Of a stretch of DNA of 64,000 nt, positions 43,777-55,237 are shown in pieces. Source of the stretch: Panonychus citri. Its lineage: Eukaryota > Arthropoda > Arachnida > Trombidiformes > Tetranychidae. The translations under genes were made by a program, and so were the position numbers. The stretch lies in NCBI RefSeq assembly GCF_014898815.1, contig NW_026515539.1, positions 2,790,001 through 2,854,000 on the forward strand, read 5' to 3'. The stretch's first letter is position 1; the number at the start of each line of letters is the position of its first letter. Under the pieces are notes generated by a model. That model was not told the DNA's origin and did not search any database. It saw only the letters and a program-made list of their open reading frames with translations.

Positions 43777-43966
43777 TTGACTGAAACACCTCAAATGTTG
43801 ATTGTAAGTAAAACGGATAACAATTTACTGATTGTGATGACGGTGATTCTCGTGACTGTTAATATAATTATCGTTGTTAAATCTTAATACAATTGATTGG
43901 ATTTAAAAACAAAATGTACAAAAAAAACTTGTAAGGCAAAAAAAACAATGGATACACTTTTGGCAA

Positions 43967-43972
43967 AATAAA
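43967..43972 (+). terminator. Candidate poly(A) signal of the FOXRED1-like gene
   Basis: AATAAA about 190 bases after the stop. The FGD stop on the other strand is 277 bases further, so 43777-44248 probably holds both 3' UTRs. Confidence 0.4.
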
Positions 43973-44248
43973 CAACCAATGATAATAATTAATTTAGAGA
44001 GATATATAAATTGTTGATGATTGAGATGATGATCAGGGCGATTAATTAGAAAACAGATCAACACCAGATTCAGGTCATTTTACGATACAAATTCCGTCTG
44101 ATGATTGATCACCAGTAAAAAATATTTGTACTCAATGAGAAGGCCAAAAAAAAACGTTGCCAATTAAACAACAATTAATCAAGAAAAAAAATCAATCGAT
44201 TGAAAAACAATCAGTGAAAAAATAATCTTTCCGTTGTGACAATTTAAA

Positions 44249-47200
44249 TTAAAGTTGAGTGTTGGTGAGAATCTCTTGAATCCAACTAGAGTAGATGAAA
44301 AGATGAAAAGAAAACAACAATTTAGTAAATTGGACAGTACAGATCAACAAGAGATTAACTAATGAAAATTACTAATCACCTTGAGGCCGATTCGGTGGTA
44401 GTGGTTTTAAATAAGATTGTGTTCTGACCCGGATGGGAAAGTTGGAATATTAATCCAGATTCTGAGGTATCTATGGTCACATCGGTCACTAACTGGACTT
44501 GATAACCAAGAATCGGAAAACTCTGAAGAGCTGCCGTATCATTGGACTCCTTGAATCGATAAAGAACTTTTTCTTTTACAACGAACCAGGCCTTTTCCAA
44601 TTCTTTTTGTAGATCTTTTTATATAACAGATAACCACTGATCGAACAGTTTTTATCATCAGCTGAAACCTGGAACAATTAGTAAATTGTAGAAAGAGAGA
44701 GAAAAAAATAAAGAAATTCATTAGTAAACATGAATGGAAAATTGAAATGACACTTTGTTTGTCTCTCTATTTCTTGTTAATCAATCAAGATGAACCATAA
44801 GTGTAGACATGATTAACGATACTTCATGAAGAAAGTTAATTGTTTACAATCAAAATGTCAATGATGAAAAAAAAATGATAAATAAAATCGAGTTCAGATA
44901 AAGAGGAAAACAAGTCAAGTTTTTGTTAGCATATGATCAGAATATATAATTTGATTGTGATCAATTTTCAACACCATTATGATCGTGAATTAATATGTAA
45001 GTCAACAAACAATTAAGTAGGTTGATGGAAGTAATTTTTTTCTAACTGCTAATTATTACAATCAAATCCTATTCGGATTGTAACAATTTTTGGCTTGAAA
45101 CGAAAAGACAACAATTTAAATTGGTGAGGGTAACGTTGAAAATTACCATTGGCAACATAGAAAAATCTAATTATCGTGATAAAAACATTATAATTGACGA
45201 TTTAGTTTTCACTTTAGTTAACCTATTGGAGTAGATTAACATCAACAATCAATGGTTCACACTGTAATTAGACTGTAATATCTTTGCTGGAATGTGTAGC
45301 AATCAAATTAAATTGCCAAGGAATGAATTATTATCACACTGAATAAAGATATATAATTTAAATTAGTTGATAATGATGTTGCGTTTGTTGTCAAGAATTA
45401 ACTAAATCATGATATCTTCGAGTGTAATTATGCATCAATGGTTTTGTCCTTGAATGAGGATGATGATTAAACAAATTAATTTTCCTTCTCATTCAATCAA
45501 TTTTAACTTGTTTATTGCTTTACCCTAATTATCAACAAGTGAAAATTAAATCATAATCAATAGTTAATTGCTGATTGACAACTAACCTCTTTTAATCGTG
45601 AAGGAAGTGATCTCCTCCGACCTGACCCTCGAAGTGATAATCGGACAAATTGAGCTTTCAGATTATCTAAATCAAAACTGGACGGATTGATTGTTGATCC
45701 ATTGTTATTATTATTGTTGTTGTTGTTGTTATTTGTCGGCGTTGAACTACCATTAGAGTTACCATCATCTCCATGGTCATCGTTTATTTCATCTGAAGAG
45801 GCGCCATGATCACGATTATTTGTTGGAACTGAGGTAAGACTTTTGGTCATTTGATCTCGTAAAACGGGGAAACACTGATCACAAACACGAGCCGCTCGAA
45901 ATTTAAGATATCTCAATGGAGCTTTATTGGAGGAACAATCGTTACAAACGACTTTACCACAGGCTCGACAGTGGTGACGACGAAATGTCACAGTAAATTC
46001 AGCGGAACAAATTTGACACATTGTGACTCGAGTATCGGGAATCCAAATTGGAGCCTCGAAACCAAGTAAAGTGGATTTGGATGATTTACCATCGTGCGAA
46101 TTTGTGTTGAATGTACTTCGGCGAGTCTCATAATCTTTTATCGCTTTTTGTATCGCCTCAATCCAAGAGACACATTCACTCGGTGTTTTAGCGGAAAGAC
46201 TCATTGACCGAGAAGGCGAGATTATACTGAATTCATTTTGAAACTGTTGATGTGCAGGAACTTGAACTCTCATTCCTTCAAGTGGAAGTTCATGATTAAG
46301 CTTATAAACGGTTCCTTGTTGTAAGGGAGTCAAATAAATGAGACAATCATTGCAAAGGAGAAACAATCGAGGTTGAGGTTCATGACGTGACAGTTTGTCC
46401 AATTCTCCGTCTTTAAGTAAAACTCGTCCAGGTTTTATGATCTCATGTGCGCGAACCAATGAGGTTTGAATTTTCAATAATTTATCTGAACTATCGCCTT
46501 TACGAACAAAGTCATTCGCAAAATCAGCAATTTTACTGACCAACTCAATAGCGGCCAAAGTGTCCTTATAATCGGGATGATCTACCGTTAAATAGGTTTG
46601 ATATTTTTCCAATATAAGTTTATATTGAGGTAATCGCTGGACAGGTTTGTGCATATAATGACGGACTAGCAGTTTATTGCATCGATCACTTTTTTCAAAG
46701 TCTCGTAGGGAATCAGCAAAACCTGAAAAATTAACAATAAACAAAATCATTAGTAAATAATCAACAACAATTTAGGTAATTATTGTATTGTGAATCCAAT
46801 ATGTTATTGACCCTTTCATATATATTCTCATAGATATTAAGTGATTAAAATGGTAATGATCATTTATTTTTAGTTGATTGTGGTGATAACAATCAAGATA
46901 ATTATGTCAACGGCAAAGTGAAATAGTTAATTGAAGGTTTTCACGCAATTAAAAAACAGATTTAAATTGCAGTTGATATTACAATGAATCAGTAGTAATC
47001 AGTAATTTCTCAAAGGGTTTCAGTGATTAATTGTTGACTGAGAATTACAAGTGTAAATTGTTTCCGAGAAAAGTATAATCTAAACACTAATCATTGAGAT
47101 TATCAAGTTGATTATCTATCAAGATGGTTAATCATGTTGTAATTAAAGTTTTGATGTCTTTTTCAATTGAAAATACGACAAGAAAAAGTGAACAGTTCAA

Positions 47201-50200
47201 ATAATATCGACAAATGAATAAAATATTGATTATATTTCAACAAGTGTCTTTGTTGATGATTGACTTTGGGGTTTTTATCTGAATATATTGCAATGACACT
47301 GTCACAACAATTAATTATTAATGAATGAATAATATCTGATAAAGTTGTTTGTAACAATTAAATCATTATCACAAAGTGTTGACAATGATAAATAATTCAT
47401 CTGATTGTAAGAGTATCTTTCACTTTTTTTTACATCTAATAGGAAGTTAATTGTTGTTACTTTCAATTGTTGATGCACAAAAAATAATAAACAAGTTGAT
47501 TGTTAATAAAATACAGAAAGAAAACAAAATTAGCTGTTGATTGAGAAAAAGGTTAAGGTTAACAATTAGTTGATATGATTAATCTAAATAATTGCTGAAT
47601 AATGATGCCCCCTGTAAATAATAATAATCCGAGCATTTGATTTGCTATCATGATTGTTTGTAATATGTTCAGGTATTAATCAATATTCAATAAAAAAATA
47701 GATGATGATGATTGTCCTTGAAGGTGAATCGGTAAAGTTAATTGTTATGAAAAAGGTAATAATTGAAGTGTAAACAATTGTAAATAAACAAAAAAGTTAA
47801 GTGTTAATTGTTAAAGAAAACGTATCCTGCTAACCTGGATATTTTTTCGTTGTTTCTTCGAGAGTTGTTACCATGGAGGTAAACTCTTTGGTGTATGGAG
47901 CGTGAGGTTTCAAGAATGGTCCCATGATGATGAGAACATCGGCAATTTTGGGTTTACTTTCCCATAAGTTGATTCGATTACGAAATTCTTCGGCTAATTG
48001 TTTATGATATTCATGTAATTCGGGCACATAGCGAAATATTGAGTTAACAATTTCCTCTGGAATTGAATTACGAATGTGTTCACGAAAATCGAGAAGTAAA
48101 ACCATATTGTTGACAAAATCTTCTTCAGTTTTGTCAATTCTTGGGCTACAAGGAATAGTTTTCGCTCCTGTCGTTTTTTGGCCTCTTCTTCGGGTGAAAG
48201 GATCTTCTCTCCATCGATTTCACAGCCAACACCACCCAAATCAGTGTTAGAAGCAACAATTATTGAATTTGTTGATCCGATTGATCGGGAATCTGAAAAT
48301 TCCTCTTCCGATGTTTCAATTGTTGAATGTGGATGGAGAAAACTATTAACTGTTCCATTGAGAGAATTTGATTTACTTCGTGATTCTGGTGATGATATTG
48401 AAATATTATCACACATTGAATCTTCTTGTACGTTTAGCTGATGAGATAATTGATTCTTTCTTAATTGTGGTGGAGAAGCCTAAAGAACAGGTAAAAGAGA
48501 AGAGAAAAAAACATCAATTAGATTTTTCAAATTTACAGATTAAATTGTAAACAATCAACAGTTGATGAGGAAATTATTTTACTAAAATACGAACTGAATA
48601 AATTGTAATTTGAGCCATTGGAACGTAATAATCAAAACACAATAGATGAATTGAGATTCAGCAGCAAAGGTTGAACACTATTAATTGTTGGTTAAATTGT
48701 GAATGGAAAACAAATAAACAGAACACGAAAACATACAAACTATTAAATTAAGTAACAAATTGGAGAGAGAAAAAAAAATTAAGCAAAACTAATTGATTGA
48801 TCTAGTTGCCTGATTGGAAAGTTAATATAATAATATTATCGAAGCATAAACAAGATTTTTAGTTAATTTGGTTGGGAAAAAAAAGGTTGATTAAAGGTGT
48901 AATTAGAGACTAGAGTTGGAACAGTAATCAACTGATTTGATTTAGGTTTGGATAACGAGTGAGTTAATTTTTCAATTGCTCCCACTTTTTGCTCACTTGT
49001 TACATGCATCACGATTGAACATACTCATTAGTGTTTACAGTGAAAATGGTTGGTGAAAAATTCAATTCATTAGATTGATTAACCTAAACTTATCCATTAG
49101 AATCAGATTAATTGTGATTCACTTTGAAAAAAAAGAGATCAAGCAAAAAGTAAGCAGATTAACTTTGCTATTCTGTTTTCCGTTTACAAGAAAATGACTC
49201 CAGGCCATTTCTGAGTAAATTCAAATATAAACAATTCACTGATTGTCAAATGAATTGCCAGAATTCACAAAAGCGACATTAGTGTTTATCGGTAACTATA
49301 ATACAAATTGTCAACTTAATTCAGCTTTTTCCAGGAAAATGAGATACTGATTGTATTGAAAATTAAATGTATTAATGGTTCATGATGATCAGTTGATGAC
49401 TTATTGATTTAGGTAAAAATTAAAAGTATAAATGATCAGTTATTATCTATTAATAGATGAGATTAGTTTCTCATGGGTAAAGATTTGAAATTGAAACTGA
49501 AATTGCATAGATATTATCTTTTGATTGTTTACTTATGACCGATTGTTGTTGTTGATTGTTAGGCTGTTAAATGTGAATAATTTTTTGTTTTATGGTGATG
49601 AAGGAAAAATGATTTCACCTTTTCCTGTTGACAATTTGATTGAGCTGTTGTCGTTTGAATTGAGCTTTTGTCAGGGTGAAAAGATGATTGCTTGATGTCC
49701 GTTGAGCCATTTTCTTGGGATTGCGTTTTTGTCAATGTCGATGGTGTTGAGGTGATAGATTGTGGTGCCAGTAAGAGTGAGGAAGAGCGAAGAAGAGGAT
49801 GAAGATAGAGGTGGAGGTGATTGAGATGCAAGTCGCAAATTCCTAAGGTGAGCAGGTTTAATTGGAACTGGAGGTTTGGGTGTTGTTGCTCTGGGAGTGA
49901 CAGGTCGGTTGGTATTCTTGGTTGATGTAATTGATTCACTCTCACTGAGGCCATAAAATGATCCGGTATTGGATGAAATTGATGAAATTGAGCTTCGAGA
50001 TGAAGGTGGACCAGGGGCAGGACGGCAAGGATAAAATCGACGGACTGGATCACCAATTATTGGAGATATTGGATCAGGTGAAATATTAGATGTTGATGAT
50101 GTTATACTTATTGTTAATTGAGAAGAAGATGAATGAAGATAACTTGATGAAAATGTTAATTCTGATTGATTATCAACAAATTGATTCTTATTAGAATTGA

Positions 50201-50402
50201 TTAAATTGTTGTTCAATGTCAATTTAGGTTTAGGCTTATTGATAAAAGGTTTTTTTTCACTTTCTTCTTGTTGTTGTTGTAAATTAATTGATGGTAAACA
50301 ATTATCATCATCACCTTTTTTACCATTAATTGAGCAATCATCAGATTCACTTTTGGTTTCGCCGATTGTTGAACTGTTGTTTATGGTTAGTGGACTAGAC
50401 AT
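44249..50402 (-). CDS. FYVE, RhoGEF and PH domain protein (FGD family), frame broken three times
   Basis: Five exons, minus order: 50402-49619, 48479-47835, 46722-45587, 44668-44380, 44285-44249, about 960 codons. Exon 1: Ser/Pro-rich N-terminus with KPPVPIKP-type proline motifs. Exons 2-3: DH domain (KLFLVAQEL, RHYMHKPVQRLPQYKLILEK), then PH1 ending SECVSWIEAIQKAI. FYVE finger at about residues 706-765 (MCQIC, RRHHCRACG, CNDC, RVCDQC). Exons 4-5: second PH domain (SGYLLYKKIYKKNWK, AWFVVKEKVLYRF, SWIQEIL). By family it is a Cdc42-type guanine nucleotide exchange factor binding phosphoinositides. Splice phases agree between all exons only if each of exons 1, 2 and 4 contains one frame change: near 49770-49810 (Ser tract), at the T4 run 48129-48132, and at the T4 run 44593-44596. 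These may be sequence errors or real lesions. An Asn run (11 N) lies after the FYVE finger. Confidence 0.87.
44669..45586 (-). other. FGD intron before PH2 exon
   Basis: 918 bases between GAG|GTTAGT and TTCCAG|GTTTC, phase 0. AT-rich; nothing else recognised. Confidence 0.7.
46723..47834 (-). other. FGD intron within the DH domain
   Basis: 1,112 bases splitting a Gly codon between KKYP and FADSLRD. No gene or repeat of note. Confidence 0.7.
48480..49618 (-). other. FGD intron 1
   Basis: 1,139 bases between a weak donor (GAAAAG|GTGAAA) and a TTCTTTAG acceptor. No coding content recognised. Confidence 0.5.
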
Positions 50403-50780
50403 TTCACTTGCACGGATTAAAATACTAATTAAATCAATCAGATTAACAGAATGACAACACTCCCATTTGAAGTGGAAAACTAGAATAATCAAATTGCCGA
50501 AATGAAGAATCACAGATTTTTCCCCAGTCACACCTCGAAAAAGAAAACAGTCAACCAGATGGCAGCACTAGAAAAGAAGAAAAATCAAAACAAATTGTTT
50601 TCTTTTTCTCTCTTGTGTCAACATTAAAGAGAATAATCAAATTCTCTATTGTAATTGATTATCTTTTATCTTGATTTGTTTCTTCCAATTTCTCTTGTGA
50701 ATCTTGTTGATTGATTAATTGTTGATCTGTTTCTCTGTTTCTCTTTTTTTTCGTTTGTTTAGTTGGATAAGATTTTTGTT
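50403..50780. promoter_or_regulatory. Divergent FGD/ATG12 promoter region
   Basis: Only 378 bases separate the two start codons. It contains a CTCF-like motif at 50554-50571. A TTTGTTTAG acceptor-like site lies 18 bases before the ATG12 start, so ATG12 may have a 5' UTR intron. No clear TATA box. Confidence 0.5.
50554..50571 (+). promoter_or_regulatory. CTCF-like motif
   Basis: ACCAGATGGCAGCACTAG fits the core CCAxxAGRKGGC closely. Same core as the motifs near 53.5 kb and 61.7-62.2 kb. Confidence 0.45.
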
Positions 50781-51125
50781 ATGACTCTTCCTGAAGGTAA
50801 AGATCAAACCTCTTCTGTTGTTGCTGCAACTGCTTCTTCTCCTGTTGGTGGAGGTGGTGGTAAAATTGATATTCTTTTGAAAGCCACTGGTGATGCTCCA
50901 ATTTTAAAGAAAAGAAAATGGCTGGTTGAGGGTGAACAGAATATTGGATTTATTTTAAATTTTGTTAAAAATTCTCTTAAATTAAATCGCAATGAAAGCT
51001 TATTCATCTATGTTAACCAAGCTTTCGCTCCTGCACCAGATCAGAAGATTAAAAATCTATACTCATGTTTTGGTTCCGATGGTAAACTGATCCTTCACTA
51101 TTCAAAGACACCTGCTTGGGGTTAA
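50781..51125 (+). CDS. ATG12: Ubiquitin-like autophagy protein ATG12
   Basis: Single coding exon, 114 residues. A flexible Ser/Gly-rich N-terminus is followed by the ubiquitin fold (IDILLKATGDAPILKKRKW, FVKNSLKLNRNESLFIYVNQ, FAPAPDQKIKNLYSCFGSDG, KLILHYSKTPAWG). It ends in the exposed glycine that ATG7 and ATG10 use to conjugate ATG12 to ATG5; by family the ATG12-ATG5-ATG16 complex drives ATG8 lipidation on the phagophore. Start taken as the first ATG; nothing in frame upstream offers another ATG. Head-to-head with the FGD gene and followed by PCC1 on the same strand. Confidence 0.96.
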   Translation: MTLPEGKDQTSSVVAATASSPVGGGGGKIDILLKATGDAPILKKRKWLVEGEQNIGFILNFVKNSLKLNRNESLFIYVNQAFAPAPDQKIKNLYSCFGSDGKLILHYSKTPAWG

Positions 51126-51283
51126 TTAAAAGTTTAATTAATTCTTTTATACTGATGATTCACTAATTTAACAATTAGTCTACAATTTACTTGGATTTTT
51201 ACTGAAAATCAAAATATCGATTCAATCGATGGTATCGAACACAAATGAATCATGTGTTCATTTTGATTTTGTGAATTTTTTTT

Positions 51284-51645
51284 AGATACCGAAGTCAGTC
51301 AGTTTTTAGCCAAGTAACTGACTGACGAGAAAATCAAGTGGCGGTCGACTAAAGTCGACTGAAGTCGACTCGCAATATTTTTCGACTAGAGTCGACTGGA
51401 GTCGATTTAAAACCGCGAAATTACAATTTTGAGGGGATTTTGATGAAATTTTTTTCTATTCAATTAGCAATAATAAATTAATAGATATTCGATTCATTAA
51501 AATTGTAAAAACACGTGATTATCAGTCAGCTTTAGTCGACCTAAGTCGACTAACTCACAGTCGAGTCAGTCGATTCCAAAGTAACTTCGACTCAGTCGAT
51601 TTAATTGTGACTGACTGACTGACTGAATCGACTGACTTCGTATCT
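51284..51645. mobile_element. MITE-like inverted-repeat element
   Basis: 362 bases bounded by inverted ends (AGATACCGAAGTCAGTC on the left; the right end reads GACTTCGTATCT). The inside is packed with GTCGACT/AGTCGAC and CTGACTGA repeats in both orientations, so it could fold back. The flanks share AATTTTTTT, a possible 9-base target duplication, though the AT-rich context makes this weak. No coding sequence. It sits between ATG12 and PCC1 and is visibly richer in GC than its surroundings. Confidence 0.6.
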
Positions 51646-51726
51646 AATTTTTTTCTTTCTCTATTTTTAAACATCTTCACCAATTAAGATTGTATACTTA
51701 TTAATTGATGAATATTATCAATAATC

Positions 51727-52002
51727 ATGTCCAATGATGTTAAATGTTCTCTTTCATTAGAAGTTCGTTTTAAATCTCCACGTGAAGCCGATATCGCTCA
51801 TAATAGTTTGGTTGTTGACGATGAACCACCTCGATCAAAAGTAACCAAATCAATTACTCCAATTAGTAATCAACTTCATTGTAAATTCACATCAAATGAG
51901 ATCTCATCTCTTCGTGCCAGTATCAATAGTTTCATGGATTCATTGATTTTGATTCAAAAGACAATCGATAAATTTGATGTGATCCCAACTTCCAATCAGT
52001 GA
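51727..52002 (+). CDS. KEOPS/EKC complex subunit Pcc1 (LAGE3 family)
   Basis: Single exon, 91 residues, the normal size for Pcc1. It shows the family pattern: VRFKSPREADIAHNSLVVD, then DEPPRSKVTKSI, then a Leu-rich helix (SLRASINSFMDSLILIQKTI). By family it is the dimerising subunit of KEOPS, which makes the t6A modification of ANN-reading tRNAs with OSGEP. The next start codon, for PIG-P, is only 112 bases downstream with no AATAAA between, so the two may share a transcript. Confidence 0.88.
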   Translation: MSNDVKCSLSLEVRFKSPREADIAHNSLVVDDEPPRSKVTKSITPISNQLHCKFTSNEISSLRASINSFMDSLILIQKTIDKFDVIPTSNQ

Positions 52003-52114
52003 AAAAGATTCTCCAAATCTTTTATATTAATTGAGTCAAAGGAAACGATTTACCAATTTATCTAAAACCAATTAATTCACTAACAATTACCCTAAATCAT
52101 CAACACTCTAAATC

Positions 52115-52510
52115 ATGGGTGAAGAAGCCTTACCTTTACCATCTCCTGGTCGATGTATCTATGGTTATGGTCTATTTATCTTATCGAATTGCCTTTTGAT
52201 CATGTATTTCATTTCACTTATTCCTGATCATTTGCTTGACGATTTTGGATTATCTTATGTCCCATCAAAATATTGGTACATTGCGATTCCAACGTTTCTT
52301 TCAACTTTAATCTTCGTATTTGGTTTCATTATTTATCCGTCAATTGTGATGCTATTAACTGAACCGATGGAGTCGATACATTTGTTTACAGATAATTTTT
52401 CTAATCAAAAATGTAATTTAATCCCGGATCGTGGTGACATCTCTTCAATTTATGATATTCCGGTTGAAATTACAACCAAAATGCACTATTATAGACCAGA
52501 AATTGCGTGA
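52115..52510 (+). CDS. GPI-GlcNAc transferase subunit P (PIG-P)
   Basis: Single exon, 131 residues, the usual length. N-terminal LPSPGRCIYGYGLFILS begins the first of two membrane spans; a loop with SYVPSKYWYIAIPTF leads to the second (LSTLIFVFGFIIYPSIVMLL), and a polar tail follows. This two-span PIG-P layout is characteristic. By family it belongs to the ER enzyme complex that starts GPI-anchor synthesis by adding GlcNAc to phosphatidylinositol. Convergent with the ATP synthase subunit d gene, whose stop is 174 bases away. Confidence 0.9.
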   Translation: MGEEALPLPSPGRCIYGYGLFILSNCLLIMYFISLIPDHLLDDFGLSYVPSKYWYIAIPTFLSTLIFVFGFIIYPSIVMLLTEPMESIHLFTDNFSNQKCNLIPDRGDISSIYDIPVEITTKMHYYRPEIA

Positions 52511-52560
52511 AAAAGTTTAAATTGTCTCTTTGAATGTTTCAATTAAACGATCAATTTAAA

Positions 52561-52566
52561 TTTATT
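52561..52566 (-). terminator. Candidate poly(A) signal of ATP synthase subunit d gene
   Basis: AATAAA on the minus strand, about 120 bases past that gene's stop and only 50 bases from the PIG-P stop, so the two 3' ends probably abut or overlap. Confidence 0.35.
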
Positions 52567-52684
52567 TCGATAATCTATATCAATGAAATATTTCGATAAC
52601 ATTTTCCTGATTTCATCTCAATCTTTTTTTTTAACTAAACACTTATTTCACAGGTAATTTGGGAAAATTTTTCACAGACAGTGA

Positions 52685-53421
52685 TTAGAAACGAGCCTCC
52701 AAATCCAATCTTGTTGGTTTTGTTTCTTCGGCAATCACATCCTTAGGAGTTGTAGGTGGATACAATCCTTTAACATGTGAATCTCCGTACCAATCAGCCC
52801 AATCGGGGAAAGTCATTGCGAAAGTTTCCACTGTGTGCCATTCAATAGGCCACATCTTCTCAAACTTGGCGATCTATAGAAATGAGGGTGAAAATTTAAT
52901 AGAACGTAATTATTTATTCCCATCAAGGTTCATTATTCATTTCATGTTATATATTGTATCTCGAAAAACCTACCATTTGTCGACATTCATCATTACGTTC
53001 CTCGTAGAAAGAAACCATTTGCTTAGCAGATTCAATTGATTCCTTTTCCATTTTCTCAATTGTAGCAGCTAAAGTATCATCAGGATAAGGAATCTTAGCA
53101 AGAGCCTGTTTGTATGAGGCTTCCAATTTATCAACAATATCTTTGTTAGAAACGGTGGCTTTTAATGCATTCCAATCAATAGCTGGAGGAGCCTCAGGGT
53201 TTTCTTGAACTCTGAACACAATTAATTAGAACAATAAAAAAAATATAAATATCAATTAAAGAGGCAATTAAATTAGAAGGAAAAAAAATCAATACTTACT
53301 TTCTAATGTATGTTTCCGATGCAGCTTTCAATTTCTTGAAAGATTGGGACTTGTATTCACCGGTGAATTTTTGTACTTTTGCCCAATCGGTGGCTGACTT
53401 GGTAATCCTTTTCATCGACAT
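52685..53421 (-). CDS. Mitochondrial F1Fo ATP synthase subunit d
   Basis: Three exons, minus order: 53421-53300, 53211-52974, 52873-52685; 182 codons plus stop, close to the roughly 160-180 of the family. Family blocks: the N-terminal TDWAKVQ, AAIDW-type AIDWNALK, then KIPYPDDTLAATIEKMEKE, a helical middle, and the C-terminal KMWPIEWHTVETFAMTFPDW followed by YPPTTPKDV. By family it is a peripheral-stalk subunit holding F1 static in the inner mitochondrial membrane. Charged and helix-forming; no cleavable presequence is obvious, as usual for subunit d. Two CTCF-like motifs lie 110-160 bases upstream of the start codon. Confidence 0.94.
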
Positions 53422-53532
53422 GTTGATTAATTAAACAAATAAACACTAGATAATAAAGGAAATCAATTTAATTTACAATTTAATCAATAATCAACAAGAA
53501 CAGAGGTGACCCAGCAAGTGGAATAAATTCAT

Positions 53533-53581
53533 CCACCAGATGGCACTTAAATCGAATCAAACAACTGCTACCATCTGGCGA
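53533..53581. promoter_or_regulatory. Pair of opposed CTCF-like motifs
   Basis: CCACCAGATGGCAC at 53533-53546 and, in the opposite orientation, CTACCATCTGGCGA at 53568-53581, upstream of the ATP synthase subunit d start. Both carry the AGATGGC core. Confidence 0.5.
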
Positions 53582-54374
53582 ATAGAAAAGTAAACCAAGT
53601 GATCGAAACTCGAAATTTTTTCAATTTTGACAATTAATCAACTAAACTTTAGTTATTAAACATTAGTAATTTACTTTAAATCCCGAGAAATGATTATCTC
53701 AAACAAAAAAGTGTAATGATAATTAGATAAGTTAGATTACATATGAAAGAAATCAGAGTAATACAGTTAAGTTCAATTGGGAGAAGCAATTATTTTATTT
53801 TGATTCCAATCATCATCACTTTCCTGTTAATCAACCAACCATGAATCTGTAATAAAATGACAACAATTGGAGTAATTATCTAATGAAACAATTAAGTAAA
53901 AATGAATTTCAACTAATCACCAAAATAAAAGGTATTACCTATGAAGAAAAAAAAAATGAATCAATCTAATTTAATTACAACCATTAGTGAACCACAACAA
54001 CAAGAAGCAAATTAAATTAACCACAACGATTTATGATTAATAATGAATGATGATGTAATATCGATAATAATTGAAAGAAAATTATATAGATTAAATCATA
54101 GGAATAAAATGATATCAGAAACGTAACGAAATCAAATTAATTTCTCATAAACGAAAGAAAGAGAAATTAAAGTTAGAAATTAGAATCAATTGAATTTGTA
54201 TCGAATTAGAAGAGAAAAAGAAAAACACAAAATGAATTGAATTTAATAGTAATTATTGAATGGAATTAATCAATTTAATCTCATATTAAATGGCAACAAT
54301 CAACTAATGGTAATAATAACAAACGACAAAAACAATATGAGAAATTGAATGGGAAGGAAAATATTGCAAGAGAA

Positions 54375-54401
54375 AGTTTCGAACTTGCGTAGTTCGAAAC
54401 T
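54375..54401. repeat. Short perfect hairpin
   Basis: Eleven-base arms, AGTTTCGAACT and its exact reverse complement, around TGCGT. No gene context suggests a function. Confidence 0.8.
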
Positions 54402-55237
54402 AAGAAAAGTTCTAACTGAAAATAAGGTTACTAGTAGTGGATGAGAGAGAGAGAGAGAGAAGATGATAAAAGATGATGAAGATGAGGATGATTATGATGC
54501 AAAGTGAAAATAGTGTAACTTTGTAGTTGAAACATGAACAAGAAACATGAACATGATATCAAGAAGTTTTTTTTCACCGATATTTACATCAACTTGAATC
54601 AACTTGGAACATGTTTGATTATTATAATTAATTTTATCATCGCCATGATTTATGTTTAATACAAAACAGAAAGACAACAATTAGTAAATTGAATGATTGA
54701 ACAAACAACAACAACAACAATTAAAAGTTCGTAAAGTTTTTTTATGATATTAACAATGTGATCGTTGTAATAACGATTCAGAACATAACAGAATTGGAAA
54801 AAAAAATCTCAATTTTCTTCAATCATGTTGATGTTTCAATTAATTGTTTACTATTAAAAGTTAATCATCTTTGAAGTTAACTTCCGATGACCACTTCCTT
54901 TTCATCAGTTATCATCTTTTATCCCGCAATCAAATTTAATCATCATAACTAAAGGTGATTACCATGATTACCTTCAAGAAAATTGATTGATAATCAATCG
55001 GTTATCAGCTTGATTTAGTTGAGTATTTGTGATTGAAATGATTGATTAGATTTGCTTTTTTCCTCCAGTTAAGATAAAATTTATGTCATTATTAAGGTGA
55101 CATTGAAATTATCATTTCCTTTGTGTCTTCATCATCATTGTCACCATTAGGCTAATTGTCTTAGTGTCCAGTAAATTTTTCAGAAAGTGATTTAACTTGA
55201 TTCTGATTTTGTTTTCTTACCATGTGAATATTGGATT

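Larger units (their letters stand above)
53422..55237. other. Intergenic between ATP synthase d and 5-HT receptor
   Basis: Contains two opposed CTCF-like motifs (53533-53581), a small hairpin at 54375-54401 (11-base arms of AGTTTCGAACT type, 5-base loop) and a short GA array near 54443. The rest is AT-rich with no supported gene; it should hold both 5' flanks. Confidence 0.6.

Noticed and set aside
44593..48132. Programmed ribosomal frameshifting as explanation of the FGD breaks
   Set aside because: Three sites in one gene, no obvious slippery heptamer with a following structure, and two lie at T4 runs where simple base loss or undercalling explains them.
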